DNA of 64,000 nt. Origin: JAUVPB01 sp965223695. GTDB taxonomy: Bacteria; Actinomycetota; Thermoleophilia; Gaiellales; Gaiellaceae. Below are positions 9,601-18,156 of the stretch, piece after piece. The DNA lies in contig CBDCXJ010000026.1 in assembly GCA_965223695.1 (NCBI GenBank), forward strand, positions 42,651 to 106,650, written 5' to 3'. The number at the start of each line of letters is the position of its first letter. Positions within the stretch are counted from its first letter, which is position 1. Under the pieces are notes generated by a model. The model saw nothing but the letters and a program-made list of their open reading frames with translations, did no database searches and was not told the DNA's origin. Made by a program: the position numbers and the translations under genes.

Positions 9601-9605
9601 CCTAG
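8652..9605 (+). CDS. IS481-family DDE transposase
   Basis: 317 residues. An N-terminal helix-turn-helix (TLARAAEAAGVSVRTLSKWL) and a second one (LRMTGAEIAECLRMPHSTVS) precede a DDE integrase core. Acidic residues lie in LLHIDIKKL, MTDNGSCY and NGKAERF. The end HERPHRSLNRQPPIQRL is typical of the family. ATG 8652 has a strong AAGGAGGG ribosome-binding site six bases upstream; the frame is open further upstream but without such a site. The stop codon TAG (9603-9605) is not in the IS itself but in the target duplication. Confidence 0.95.
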   Translation: MKLHGNARTCLRSRCLAVGRVEQEGWTLARAAEAAGVSVRTLSKWLRRFREEGKPGLHDRSSAPSVIPHRTPEERVVAIAALRRLRMTGAEIAECLRMPHSTVSAVLTRIGLGKLSGLEPAEPANRYERKRPGELLHIDIKKLGRIARPGHRVTGNRRKRRRGIGWEYVHVCVDDATRLAYVEVLEDEKAATAVGFLRRAIAHFRAHGIQIERVMTDNGSCYRATIHALACKALRIKHLRTRPYRPRTNGKAERFIRTMLAGWAYAAIYANSHQRQHALPGWLYFHNHERPHRSLNRQPPIQRLQTLKQNNLARTYT

Positions 9606-9611
9606 GGCGAG

Positions 9612-9923
9612 ATGCCCCGGCTAGCCGAGCTCGCAAGCGAGATCTCGAGCAAGAACGCGGGAAACTTCTTCCTGACCTTCGATGTGGTCTTCGAGGACGA
9701 GGCCGCGTACGAGCGCGTCAAGAGCGCCGACGTGCTCAACCAAGAGAGGATCGCCGAGCTCTACGGGATGCCGCTCGAGGACGTGCTCCACGTCGTCGAG
9801 TTCGATCAGGGCCTGGCGTTCAAGATCGCCGTCCGCCGGCTGCGGCCCAGCGGCGACGTCGGCGAGACGGATGTGTTCGGCGCGCAACAGTACGCGCCGC
9901 TCCTCGAGGTCGAGGTGCCGTGA
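9612..9923 (+). CDS. DUF4387 protein, AtuA partner
   Basis: A 103-residue protein starting MPRLAELASEISSKNAGNFF and containing LTFDVVFEDEAAYERV and LAFKIAVRR, the pattern of DUF4387, often found next to or fused with AtuA/DUF1446 proteins. Function unknown; probably a subunit of the same complex (inference from linkage). GGGCGAG just upstream of ATG 9612 includes the last bases of the IS481 target site. The IS between it and the AtuA gene may uncouple or drive its expression. Confidence 0.8.
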   Translation: MPRLAELASEISSKNAGNFFLTFDVVFEDEAAYERVKSADVLNQERIAELYGMPLEDVLHVVEFDQGLAFKIAVRRLRPSGDVGETDVFGAQQYAPLLEVEVP

Positions 9924-9978
9924 CCGGCTGCTAACCATCTAGCATCTGCGGGGCGAATGTCGCTGGGAGGCGACAAGA

Positions 9979-11796
9979 TTGAGGGGTCGCAAGGCAGTGC
10001 CCACACCAATGCATCCTGCGGAGCGTGCTCGTAGATCTGCCGCGCTAGCGCGATGGGCGCTTGCCGTGCTGGTCGGCTGCCTCGCATGGTTTGCGCTTGT
10101 GCCGCACGGCCAGGCCCAATCGCTCGGCTGCGGCCTGGAGGACGCGCGGCCGCTCTGGATCGATTTCGCCGACGGCTCGGTCTCGTTCGCAGAGTCGGTG
10201 TTCGGGCGTGCCGGCGTCGTCGCAGCAACGCGGGGCAGACAGCCCGGCGCCGACCTTCGCCAGCGCGGCGCCAAGACAGTCCACTGGCACATGGAGCTGC
10301 CCGACATCGTCGGGAATCTGAAGGCTCCCCATAGCGGCGCGCGCGTGAAACGGGAGACGCGCACGCTGATCGAGAATGCGCGAGCCACGACCGGCTGCCA
10401 GACGCCGACGATCGCCCTCAACGAGCTCTTCGGCGCGTCGATCCCGACTCCGTGGCCCCGAAACGTTGCCCGCTACCGCGCGAACGTCCTCCTCACGATG
10501 AAGCAGCTCGCGGCGAGCGGAGCCCGGCCCTTCCTGCTCGTTCACGGGAAGGCAAGGGGCGCGCGAGCACCGAGCACCGTGGGGCGGGCGGCCGACTGGT
10601 GGAAGGCCGTCGCGCGACACGGCTTCATCGTTCGGCAGATGCACTTCGACGGTCCGCGCGCACATTCGCTGGGAGTTCAGGCGGGCAGCCGAACACGCCG
10701 CGTAGCTATGCGTCGGGCGCTCTCTTCCTTCACCCGGCTCGGTATCGCGCCTCGCAGGTTGGGCCTGCTCCTCGGGTTCCAGTCGGGTCCCGGGAAGGGT
10801 GGCCGCGAAGGTCTCGGCAGGCGTGCCTGGCTCGAGACCATCAGGCGCGAGACCCTTGCGGCTCGTCGTGTCGCGGCCGAGTACGGCATCCGCACGATCT
10901 GGTCCTGGGGCTGGGGGACGTTCAATGCCGCAGGCGCCGATCCTGACAAGCGGGCGGCGGCGTGCGTTCATCTCTGGACGCGCGACCCGACCCTTTGCGA
11001 CGGCCCGGCGGCCGCGGGCGGCGGGTTCGACACGTCGCTCAGCGCGGGACAGATCGAGCTCCCCGCGGGCGCGCACTGTCGCAGTGACCTGGGGACCGTG
11101 TCACGGGCCGATGTGCTCGAGCTCGAGCGCGTGCTCGGGTCGCGCAAGCGGGCGGTGGGTGCGCTGTTCATGGAGCTGGTCGCTGCGCGGCACGGCCCAG
11201 CGCTGACGCCGAGCGACGTGCGCGCGATCGAGCGCGCCATCGTCGCAGAGCGCTTTGCGGGAAGCCGGCGAAGCTACGAGGCAGCGCTCAGGCGGCGCGG
11301 GATTGGCCCGGAGCGCGCGCGATCGATTCTGGCGAACGGCCTGCAGCGCGCCGCGATCAAAGTCGGGACGCTGCTCCGCCCGCATCAAGGCCGACGAAGC
11401 TCCTTGCGCCACCGCTATCGCAACGCACGCCAATCGGTCGTATGCGCCCGTGACAACATTCCCTCACATCGGCTCTTCAGCTGGGCGCGGGAGCTGCCGC
11501 TTCTCGCGCTTCCGCGCCAGTCGCTCTCGATCTCGGCTCGTCGCGCTTCGGGAGCCGCTGCGAAGGTTCGTCTCTCGGGGAAGCTCACCGGCGCCCGTGG
11601 AGTCATAGCCATCTACGCGAGTTCCTCGCCCGAGGGCCCCTACGCCAGACTTGGCACCACGCGCACGGCCGCGGGCGGCAGCTGGCAGCTGGCAGTTCGC
11701 TCAGGCCGGCGAACGTCGTTTCGAGCGATCTCGCTCGCCAGCATCAGCACGCCGGTGACGGTCGTGCTCGACCGGGCATCCGCTGCCAGCCGCTAG
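9979..11796 (+). CDS. Putative exported protein of unknown function
   Basis: 605 residues. A basic start followed by WALAVLVGCLAWFALV and an Ala-Gln-Ala site suggests a secretion signal cleaved near residue 47. The mature part has LWIDFADGSVSFAE, WSWGWGTFNAAGADPDK and several cysteines (CVHLWTRDPTLCDG, SLGCGLED), plausible disulfides of an extracytoplasmic protein. A beta-rich tail (residues about 510-600) resembles small carbohydrate- or surface-binding modules. I do not recognise the family. The start is TTG 9979 with GGGAGG eight bases upstream. It is followed after 6 bp by the acyltransferase-like gene, so the two may work together. Confidence 0.6.
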   Translation: MRGRKAVPTPMHPAERARRSAALARWALAVLVGCLAWFALVPHGQAQSLGCGLEDARPLWIDFADGSVSFAESVFGRAGVVAATRGRQPGADLRQRGAKTVHWHMELPDIVGNLKAPHSGARVKRETRTLIENARATTGCQTPTIALNELFGASIPTPWPRNVARYRANVLLTMKQLAASGARPFLLVHGKARGARAPSTVGRAADWWKAVARHGFIVRQMHFDGPRAHSLGVQAGSRTRRVAMRRALSSFTRLGIAPRRLGLLLGFQSGPGKGGREGLGRRAWLETIRRETLAARRVAAEYGIRTIWSWGWGTFNAAGADPDKRAAACVHLWTRDPTLCDGPAAAGGGFDTSLSAGQIELPAGAHCRSDLGTVSRADVLELERVLGSRKRAVGALFMELVAARHGPALTPSDVRAIERAIVAERFAGSRRSYEAALRRRGIGPERARSILANGLQRAAIKVGTLLRPHQGRRSSLRHRYRNARQSVVCARDNIPSHRLFSWARELPLLALPRQSLSISARRASGAAAKVRLSGKLTGARGVIAIYASSSPEGPYARLGTTRTAAGGSWQLAVRSGRRTSFRAISLASISTPVTVVLDRASAASR

Positions 11797-11802
11797 GCCG
11801 CG

Positions 11803-12852
11803 ATGGTGACGCCGGCGCTGGCGGTCAGGTCTCAGTTGCGCGTGCCCCGCTCGCCAGCCAGGCTGGGCAGCGTGTGTGCGGCTCCGCGTGCGGCGGCGAC
11901 GGGCGTGTCGGCGGCCAGTAAGGCTCCACCTGGCGCCGATGCCGAGGCTCCGCCGGAGCGAGTGCCCCTACTCGCGCCCAGCGACGTCGGCAAGGCGGTT
12001 GCGATCCTCGGCCTGGGGTCGCTCTCCTGGTTGCTACCGGAGCGTCGTTGGCCGGGCGCCTGCCGCTCTCTTGCACGGGTCCTCGGCGGGCCACCTGACG
12101 GCGGAAGACGGATCGCCGGACTGCTCGCTGGCCAGGGTTTCTACGGCGAGCCCGATGCGATCTACCGCGCCGCTCAGGCCGAATGCCTGGTCAGCTACAT
12201 GCAGGTCTTACGCGAGTATCGGCCCGGTGGCTGGCGCCCAACGTGCAACGTCGAGGGCTCGAAGCACGTGGACCGGGCGCTCGAGCGAGGTGAGGGTGTG
12301 GTTCTCTGGCTACCGCTCTTCAGCGCGTACTCGTTCGCGGCGAAGGTCGCGATGCAAGGTGCTGGGATTGACGCGAGCCATGTCAGCCACCGTCGCCACG
12401 GCTTCTCGCACACCCGCCTGGGAGCGAGGCTCCTCAATCCGATCCGAACGCGGGCGGAGGATCGCTACCTGAGTGGTCGCCTGATGCTGTCAGAGACCGC
12501 CTCGGTCGCCGGCCTCCGAGAGGCCCTCGCCTGCCTTCGCCAGAACGAGATCGTGTCGATAACGGCCGGAGGGGCCGGCCGGCACGCGACGATCGCGCCG
12601 TTTCTTGGCGCCGAGCTCGGCATCGCGAACGGTGGGCCGGCGCTGGCCTACACGGCAGGCGCGCGTCTCTTGTTCGTGTTTCCGGTGCGTAATAGCTCGG
12701 GAGGCGTCAGCGTGTTCATCGAAGACTGCGTTTCTCTCGAGGCGACCGAGCGACGCAGGGAGTTCGTGCGGCGCGCGGCGCTGAGCTTCGCGGCTCGGCT
12801 CGAGCACTACGTGCGCCGCTATCCGGCGCAGTGGCGTGGCTGGGCCGATTGA
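11803..12852 (+). CDS. LpxL/HtrB-like acyltransferase-fold protein, catalytic motif degenerate
   Basis: 349 residues resembling the lipid A/PIM acyltransferase group: a hydrophobic segment near residue 70 (VAILGLGSLSWLLP), an RALERGEGVVLWLP block, ACLRQNEIVSI, FPVRNSSGG and the terminal YPAQWRGW, which matches the family end motif (HPEQW). In active members the GVVLL block is followed by a catalytic His and acidic residue (H-x4-D/E). Here that place reads LWLPLFSAYSF, so the His seems lost. It could be a binding-only homologue or act differently. The N-terminal 60 residues are Ala/Pro-rich and poorly conserved; the true start may be internal. It is probably cotranscribed with the exported protein gene. 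Confidence 0.55.
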   Translation: MVTPALAVRSQLRVPRSPARLGSVCAAPRAAATGVSAASKAPPGADAEAPPERVPLLAPSDVGKAVAILGLGSLSWLLPERRWPGACRSLARVLGGPPDGGRRIAGLLAGQGFYGEPDAIYRAAQAECLVSYMQVLREYRPGGWRPTCNVEGSKHVDRALERGEGVVLWLPLFSAYSFAAKVAMQGAGIDASHVSHRRHGFSHTRLGARLLNPIRTRAEDRYLSGRLMLSETASVAGLREALACLRQNEIVSITAGGAGRHATIAPFLGAELGIANGGPALAYTAGARLLFVFPVRNSSGGVSVFIEDCVSLEATERRREFVRRAALSFAARLEHYVRRYPAQWRGWAD

Positions 12853-12900
12853 CGGCTTCGACGCGCTAGCGTTCGAGCGCGCGATCGAGAAGGAGTGACC

Positions 12901-13773
12901 ATGGAGACACCCGCCCAGGACGAGTTCGAAACATCGCTGGTGAGCAGCGACTGGCTGGACGAGCATCTCGCCGATCCCGATCTGGTCGTGCTCGACTGCA
13001 CCGTTCTCGTCGAGCCTGGAGAGGGCGGCGGCTTCCAGGTCAAGAGCGGACGCGCCAACTACGAGGCCGGCCACATTCCGACCGCCGAGTTCGCCGACCT
13101 GATGGGTGAACTCAGGGACGAGTCGATCCCGCTGCAATTCGCGGTACCACCGCCCGAGCAGTTCTGCTCAGCGATGGGCGCCCTCGGCGTCGGCGACGAC
13201 TCGCCGGTCGTGCTCTACGACGGAAACATGACGATGTGGGCCGCGCGTGTCTGGTGGATGCTCCGCTGGGTCGGCTTCGATCGAGCGGCGCTGCTCGACG
13301 GCGGGCTGAAACTCTGGACCGAAGAGGGCCGACCGCTCTCGAGCGAGCCGGCCACTCAGCGGGCGCGCGAGCTCACGCCGGCGGTGCGCCCCGAGCTGCT
13401 TGTAGACCGCGACGAGGTACTCGGCGCGATCGACGACGACGCCGTGAACATCATCGACACGTTCGACGACGGTCACTACAGCGGCGAGACATCTCGCTAC
13501 GCACGACCGGGCCACATCCCTGGCGCGTCAAACGTCTTCGCGCTCGCGCTGTTCGACGAATCGGGCCGCTTCCGGCCCAGCGACGAGCTGGCAGCGATGC
13601 ACGAGGGCGAGCGCGATGCCCGGGCGATCACCTACTGCGGCGGCGGGATCATGGCCTCGGCCAGCGCGTTCGCCATGACTCGCCTCGGCTTCAGCGACGT
13701 TGCCCTCTACGCGGCTTCGCTCGAGGAGTGGGCAGCCGACCCGGCCAACCCGATGGAGGTCGGAACAGGCTGA
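12901..13773 (+). CDS. Sulfurtransferase (thiosulfate/3-mercaptopyruvate type)
   Basis: Two rhodanese domains in 290 residues. The first, inactive one carries VVLYDGNMTMWAARVWWML; the second has the active-site Cys at residue 246 in ITYCGGGIMAS, the loop that binds the sulfur. GHIPTAEF and GHIPGASN are the usual entry motifs of each domain. The CGGGI loop is closer to mercaptopyruvate than to classical thiosulfate sulfurtransferases, but the substrate is uncertain. ATG 12901 has an AGAAGGAG ribosome-binding site. The gene converges on the nitroreductase with one base between the stops. Confidence 0.9.
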   Translation: METPAQDEFETSLVSSDWLDEHLADPDLVVLDCTVLVEPGEGGGFQVKSGRANYEAGHIPTAEFADLMGELRDESIPLQFAVPPPEQFCSAMGALGVGDDSPVVLYDGNMTMWAARVWWMLRWVGFDRAALLDGGLKLWTEEGRPLSSEPATQRARELTPAVRPELLVDRDEVLGAIDDDAVNIIDTFDDGHYSGETSRYARPGHIPGASNVFALALFDESGRFRPSDELAAMHEGERDARAITYCGGGIMASASAFAMTRLGFSDVALYAASLEEWAADPANPMEVGTG

Positions 13774-13774
13774 G

Positions 13775-14485
13775 CTACCAGCGGTCGTAGTGGACTTTCT
13801 CTGTCCACGGAATTCGCTTGCGCGGCGTAAACGGCTTGACCGGGTGCCCGACCGGGATCAGCGCTACGAGCTGCACCGCGGACGGTACGCCGAGGACCTC
13901 CTTCATGTGTCCCTCGAACAGGTTGGCGACGGTCGTGAGGCATGTCCCGAGCCCTACGCCGCGAGCCGCCAGCATCAGGTTCTGTACGGCGGGCATGACG
14001 CCCGTGTACACCGTTTCCTCGGAGAAGGTTTTGAAGGCGCCGTCCCAGGTGTACGGCATTCCTGAGCGGTCGAAGCCGACCACGATCAGCACTGGAACCT
14101 CCTGCATGGTGTCGGCGAGGTTGACGGCCCAGCCAAGCATCGTATTGGGCTGCCAGCGCGGGTCGGCTTCCTGCACGTAGGCGGTCGTGCCTTCCGGCGT
14201 CATCGTCGGATCGTCTGGGGTGTCGTCTCGGGGGAACTCCCTCGGGTTGCGGGGCATCGTCTCGGCTAGCAACATGAACGACTTGCGGTAGAGCGCTGCC
14301 ACCTTCTGCTTCATCTCGGGGTCGCGCACGACGATGAACTCCCAGAGCTGGCGGTTCGTCGCGTTGGGCGCCCAGGTCGCGGCCTCGAGAATCGTCGCGA
14401 TCTGCTCGTCGGTCACCGGTTCGTCGGTATAGCCGCGCGCACTGAGCTGCGTTTGCATTGCCTCGAACAAGTCGATCGATTCCAT
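13775..14485 (-). CDS. Nitroreductase-family FMN oxidoreductase
   Basis: 236 residues with the nitroreductase fold pattern: the N-terminal recognition helix, ILEAATWAPNATNRQLWEF (FMN phosphate and ring contacts), the NLMLAARGVGLGTCLTT block and LVALIPVGHPVK near the end. Such enzymes reduce nitro groups, quinones or enones with NAD(P)H. ATG 14485 (MESIDLFEAM) follows a GAGAGGAG ribosome-binding site and lies 11 bp after the SDR stop, so the two genes form a leftward operon. A longer frame to 14560 lies inside the SDR and lacks a good start signal. Confidence 0.85.
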   Translation of the reverse strand: MESIDLFEAMQTQLSARGYTDEPVTDEQIATILEAATWAPNATNRQLWEFIVVRDPEMKQKVAALYRKSFMLLAETMPRNPREFPRDDTPDDPTMTPEGTTAYVQEADPRWQPNTMLGWAVNLADTMQEVPVLIVVGFDRSGMPYTWDGAFKTFSEETVYTGVMPAVQNLMLAARGVGLGTCLTTVANLFEGHMKEVLGVPSAVQLVALIPVGHPVKPFTPRKRIPWTEKVHYDRW

Positions 14486-14496
14486 CCTGACTCCTC

Positions 14497-15257
14497 TCAA
14501 CCGCCCCAGATACCCGAGATTACGCCGCCGTCGATGACAAGGCTGGTGCCCGTCACCCACTCGGCCTCGTCAGAGGCCAGGTAGACCATTCCGCCCGCGA
14601 TGTCGGCGCTCTCGCCGAGCCGGCCGAGCGGCTGCGAGGCGATCGCCGCCGTCGGACCGCGTCCGGGTCGGCCTGTGCGTCGAAGAAGCCCTCGAGCATC
14701 GGCGTACGTATGTAGCCCGGGCAGATGCAGTTCACGCGGATCTTCGCGCGCGCCCCGTCGAGCGCCATGCACTTGGTGAGCATGATCACACCGGCCTTCG
14801 AGGTGCAATAGGCAGCATCGTTCTCGGCGGCCCAGATACCGTAGATCGAGGCGGTGTTGATGATCGAGCCGCCGACGCGGGCCTCGAGAATCGGCCAGGC
14901 GGCCTTCGACATCAGGAAGATGCTCTTGAGGTTGGTCGCGATCTGCCGATCCCAGAGCTCCTCGGTCAGATCGACGACACGGCCGGTGATCGTGACGCCG
15001 GCGTTGTTCACGAGCGTGTCGAACGGGCCGACCTCGCTCGCGATCGTGGCGAGGGCCAGGTCGATCGAGGCCTGCGAGGTCACGTCGAGCTCGAGCGCAA
15101 ACGCGCCGTCTATTCCGGCAATGGTCTCTTCGGCGGTTGCACCCAGCAGATCGGTCGCGATTACTCGCGCGCCCTCGGCGGCGAAACGCTGCGTGATCTC
15201 GCGCCCTTGGCCCGAACCGGCGCCCGTGATCAGCGCTGTCTTGCCCTCGAGACGCAC
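14497..15257 (-). pseudogene. Short-chain dehydrogenase/reductase, frameshifted
   Basis: An NAD(P)-dependent SDR. It has TGAGSGQG for cofactor binding near the start, VNNAGV, the active-site Tyr-Lys in AYCTSKAG and the CPGYIRTPM loop. The first frame is good to FDAQADPDAV (about 14,660) and then becomes meaningless. The expected continuation, ASQPLGRLGESADIAGG to the typical end VTGTSLVIDGG, is in another frame ending at 14497. One missing base near 14,650 explains this. Apart from that the protein is complete (about 252 residues), so a sequencing error or very recent mutation is possible. It precedes the nitroreductase by 11 bp. Confidence 0.85.
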
Positions 15258-15361
15258 ACGGCCAGCGTAGTCCTCCCTATGGGCCCGTGGAGTTCAGGGA
15301 AACCACCGAGGCGCCTGGTTGGCCATCGACGTACGGTGCCGCCACATACCGAAAGGCAGCC

Positions 15362-15664
15362 ATGTGGATCAACAGAGCGACATTTCGAGACCGCCGAGCG
15401 CGAGTTGCAACCAGCCTCGCCGCCGTCGCGACAATCTGCGCGAGCGCGCTCCTCGTCGCAGCGTGCGGCGGCGGAGACGACGCCGCGCCTGCGCCGCCGA
15501 CGGATCCCACGCCAGCGGCGGTTCCAGCACCTCCCTCGGGGCTCGCGCCGACACCGGAGCCCGCGCCCTCAGCCGCTCCCGACTACGAGGAGCTCGCATC
15601 CGCTATCCTATGGTCTTGCATGGTTCTAGGAAGCGTCGGGAGGATCGGGAACTTCCTGGTATAG
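15362..15664 (+). pseudogene. Lipoprotein 5' fragment, interrupted by an integrative element
   Basis: ATG 15362 begins MWINRATFRDRRAR, then a hydrophobic stretch and the lipobox LLVAAC, giving a lipid-anchored Cys at about residue 37, followed by GGGDD and a Pro/Ala-rich linker to PDYEELASAI. After about 15,605 the composition changes (AT-richer, CTATGGTCTTGC) and the frame ends without any recognisable domain. This is the expected look of a lipoprotein cut by insertion. The Cache-like C-terminus at 21,468-21,694 on the same strand is a good candidate for its other end. Confidence 0.6.
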
Positions 15665-15744
15665 ATGGTTTATCTGGGTTCTTGTCTTCTCAACCAGGTT
15701 CGCCCCGTCTCGCCTAGGACTATGGGATGTAAGATGGGACTGGA

Positions 15745-17145
15745 ATGGCGAGGAAGCTGACGGCGGCGTTTGTGAAGACGGTCTCGGAGCCGGGCAAGTA
15801 CGGTGACCAGCACGGGCTGATTCTGCGGGTTCTGCCGTCTGGCGCCAAGCAGTGGATTTGGCGCGGCACGGTGCACGGCAGGCGCCGCGATCTGGGCCTG
15901 GGCGGGTTCCCGTACGTGTCGTTGGCCGAGGCGCGGCAGCAAGCCTTCGACTACCGGAAGCTGGCGCGCAGCGGCGGCGACCCGATGGCTTTGAAGGGCC
16001 GCCCGGACGTGCCGACGTTTGAGCAGGCCCTCGAGGAGGTGCTGGCGGTACACCGGGGTTCGTGGCGGGACGGCGGCAAGAGCGAGCAGCAGTGGCGGGC
16101 CTCGCTTCGTGACTACGCGATACCCCAGCTTGGCTGCCGGCCTGTGGATGCGATCACCACGGCGGATGTGATGGCTGTTTTGGTGCCGATCTGGAACGAG
16201 AAGCGTGTGACCGCGCAGCGGGTGCGCCAGCGGATCGGCGCGATCATGCGGTGGGCGATCGCGCAGGGCTACCGGGGGGACAACCCGGCCGGGGAGGCCA
16301 TCGCGGAGGCGCTGCCTAGGAACAACGGCGTCAAGACGCATCACCGGGCCTTGCCCCATGGCGAGGTCGCGGCCGCGCTGGTCAGGGTGCGTGCGTCCGA
16401 GGCGTGGCCGGCGACGAAGCTCGCGTTCGAGTTTCTGGTGTTGACCGCGTGCCGCTCGGGCGAGGTCAGGGGCGCCCGCTGGGACGAGATCGACATAGAG
16501 GCAGCGACCTGGACGGTGCCGGCCTTGCGGACGAAGGCCGGGCGCGAGCACCGGGTACCACTGTCTACGCGGGCGCTGGGGGTGCTGGATGAGGCGCGGG
16601 CGCTCGCCGACAGCTCCTGGCTGGTGTTTCCCTCGCTGACGGGCCGGGCGCTGGCCAGCAACACGTTGAGCGGGCTGTGCGGCGACAGCGACATCAGGTG
16701 CGTGCCGCACGGGTTCCGCAGCAGCTTCCGCGACTGGGCGGCAGAACAGACCGACACGCCCCACGCCGTCATGGAAGCAGCGCTGGCGCACGTGAACCCC
16801 AACCAGGCCGAGGCCGCCTACGCGCGAAGCGACCTGTTCGAACGGCGACGCAAGCTGATGGAACAGTGGGCCGGCTATCGTGGGTGGCACAGGGACGCAG
16901 ATCCTGGCTGCAAGTGGGTGAGAGCCGAAGGCGGGTCGTGCCCCGCCATGGGTCGAAGAGGCGAGGAACAGCGAGCTGCGCGTTCTCCTGCCGAGATCCT
17001 GGCAGCGTCCCGGAGGTGCCTTGAGAGTCGCGGGTACCGGAGTCGATGGTGCAAGCCCCTGGGAGAGTGGCTGCGAGCGCATGTGGATCCGGACGCTGAG
17101 CGGCCTTGCGATCGGGGAGGCGGAGCAGATCGTGCGTCATGTTGA
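15745..17145 (+). CDS. P4-type tyrosine recombinase (integrase)
   Basis: Catalyses site-specific integration and excision. The N-terminus (residues 1-80) is the arm-DNA-binding domain of P4-like integrases (GLILRVLPSGAKQWIWR, DLGLGGFPYVSLAEAR). A core-binding domain follows, then the catalytic domain with Arg237 (TACRSGEVRGARWDEID), His322 and Arg325 (HGFRSSFRDWA), His349 (ALAHVN) and nucleophile Tyr359 (EAAYAR). The usual end is near MEQWAGY (about residue 377); the next 90 residues are unlike the family and probably come from a lost stop or rearrangement. It sits right after the left boundary and reads into the element. Confidence 0.9.
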   Translation: MARKLTAAFVKTVSEPGKYGDQHGLILRVLPSGAKQWIWRGTVHGRRRDLGLGGFPYVSLAEARQQAFDYRKLARSGGDPMALKGRPDVPTFEQALEEVLAVHRGSWRDGGKSEQQWRASLRDYAIPQLGCRPVDAITTADVMAVLVPIWNEKRVTAQRVRQRIGAIMRWAIAQGYRGDNPAGEAIAEALPRNNGVKTHHRALPHGEVAAALVRVRASEAWPATKLAFEFLVLTACRSGEVRGARWDEIDIEAATWTVPALRTKAGREHRVPLSTRALGVLDEARALADSSWLVFPSLTGRALASNTLSGLCGDSDIRCVPHGFRSSFRDWAAEQTDTPHAVMEAALAHVNPNQAEAAYARSDLFERRRKLMEQWAGYRGWHRDADPGCKWVRAEGGSCPAMGRRGEEQRAARSPAEILAASRRCLESRGYRSRWCKPLGEWLRAHVDPDAERPCDRGGGADRASC

Positions 17146-17840
17146 GCTTCTGCTGCCTGATAGCGGATTTGAGCGAGCGGGTGCGGCGCCGGTGCACAAA
17201 GACTGACATCGCCAGGCGAGCGAGGAGGAATGGCTTTCGATCAGAGAGAATTCCCCAGGCGGCCAGACCGGCGTCGGCTCTGCCGGAAAAGGATGCGGTA
17301 CCACGCGTGCCAGCCAGTGCGCGAGACGGCACGACGACCCCTCTATTGTATGACGCCTTACGAAGACGATCTCGGCCGGGTTGCTGAAGAGACGCGATGG
17401 AACCGCTTCCCGACGTCTTTCGCAGAGGGTTGGCTTGCGGACATGCTCGAAGGGAACCTCGCCCGACCCAAGGGCAGGCCGGGCAACGCCCCGAGGTATG
17501 CGAACGAGCGCGCAGCGACCGAGCCCGCCTGTCCCTTGCGCAGACGAACGTGCAAAACATGTGGATCGGCCACGCGGCTCAGCATGCTGCGTTCCGGATC
17601 TGGGTATGACCGCGACGCGCACCACCAGGGTGCCGGAAACAAGGTCGCACTGAAGAAAGAGTCCGCATGCGATGCCGTATCCAACTTGCAACCTCGTGCT
17701 CGCCTTGGGCTCCCGCGAGCTGGAATTGAGCTATGGGACCGTGGTCAGCGCTTGGAGCTCCCTTCACGATGACGATGGTTATCTACCGCTCCCTTGGGAG
17801 GTCTTGGAGAAGCCGAGTTCTTCCCGATAAAGGCAAGTGA
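17146..17840 (+). other. Region without recognisable gene
   Basis: Open frames exist on both strands (for example 17230-17772 +) but none shows a family motif, a good ribosome-binding site or coding-like codon use. The stretch from about 17,780 is AT-richer than its surroundings and leads into the palindrome at 17,841. It may be a control region or a decayed gene. Confidence 0.5.
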
Positions 17841-17878
17841 CTTGTTATGAGAATTCCCTGAGGAATGTCCATAACAAG
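17841..17878. repeat. 38-bp interrupted palindrome upstream of the AlpA gene
   Basis: The outer arms CTTGTTATG and CATAACAAG are perfect over 9 bp. Inside, ATTCC and GGAAT pair around a CTGA loop, separated from the outer arms by a 3x3 mismatch. There is no run of T after it, so a terminator is unlikely. Position, symmetry and AT content suggest an operator, an excisionase or integrase binding site, or an origin element of the integrative element. Confidence 0.75.
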
Positions 17879-17934
17879 ATTGCCGAAATCGCTTGGTAGC
17901 GTGGAGCATCACGTCGATCGGGGAGGTCGTGCGG

Positions 17935-18144
17935 ATGCCAGAGCTGAGCGAACCGAAAATTCTTCGCCGCCGGGAAGTCGAGCAGGTGACACGGCTGTCG
18001 AAGGCGTCGATCTACCGCCAGATGCATGCGGGGGCGTTCCCGAAGCCTATCCGGCTCGGTGAGCGCGCCGTCGGCTGGAAGGCCGACGAGATCGACGAGT
18101 GGCTCACCAGCCGCGAGCGGGCGGACATCGGCCGCAACGGATGA
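17935..18144 (+). CDS. AlpA-family excisionase/transcription regulator
   Basis: 69 residues with a winged helix-turn-helix of the MerR/AlpA type: ILRRREVEQVTRLSKASIYR followed by MHAGAFPKPIRLGERAVGWKADEIDEWL. AlpA proteins switch on integrase genes or act as recombination directionality factors in P4-like elements. ATG 17935 has GGGAGG eight bases upstream. It lies between the 38-bp palindrome (57 bp upstream) and the primase-helicase gene, 12 bp downstream, so it is probably cotranscribed with the replication gene. Confidence 0.9.
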   Translation: MPELSEPKILRRREVEQVTRLSKASIYRQMHAGAFPKPIRLGERAVGWKADEIDEWLTSRERADIGRNG

Positions 18145-18156
18145 GGGCGGCTGGAG

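Noticed and set aside
15670..17082. 470-codon minus-strand frame
   Set aside because: Antisense to the integrase, Arg/Pro-rich without motifs.
17230..17772. 180-codon plus-strand frame between integrase and AlpA
   Set aside because: No family motif and no coherent domain; an equally long frame lies on the other strand.
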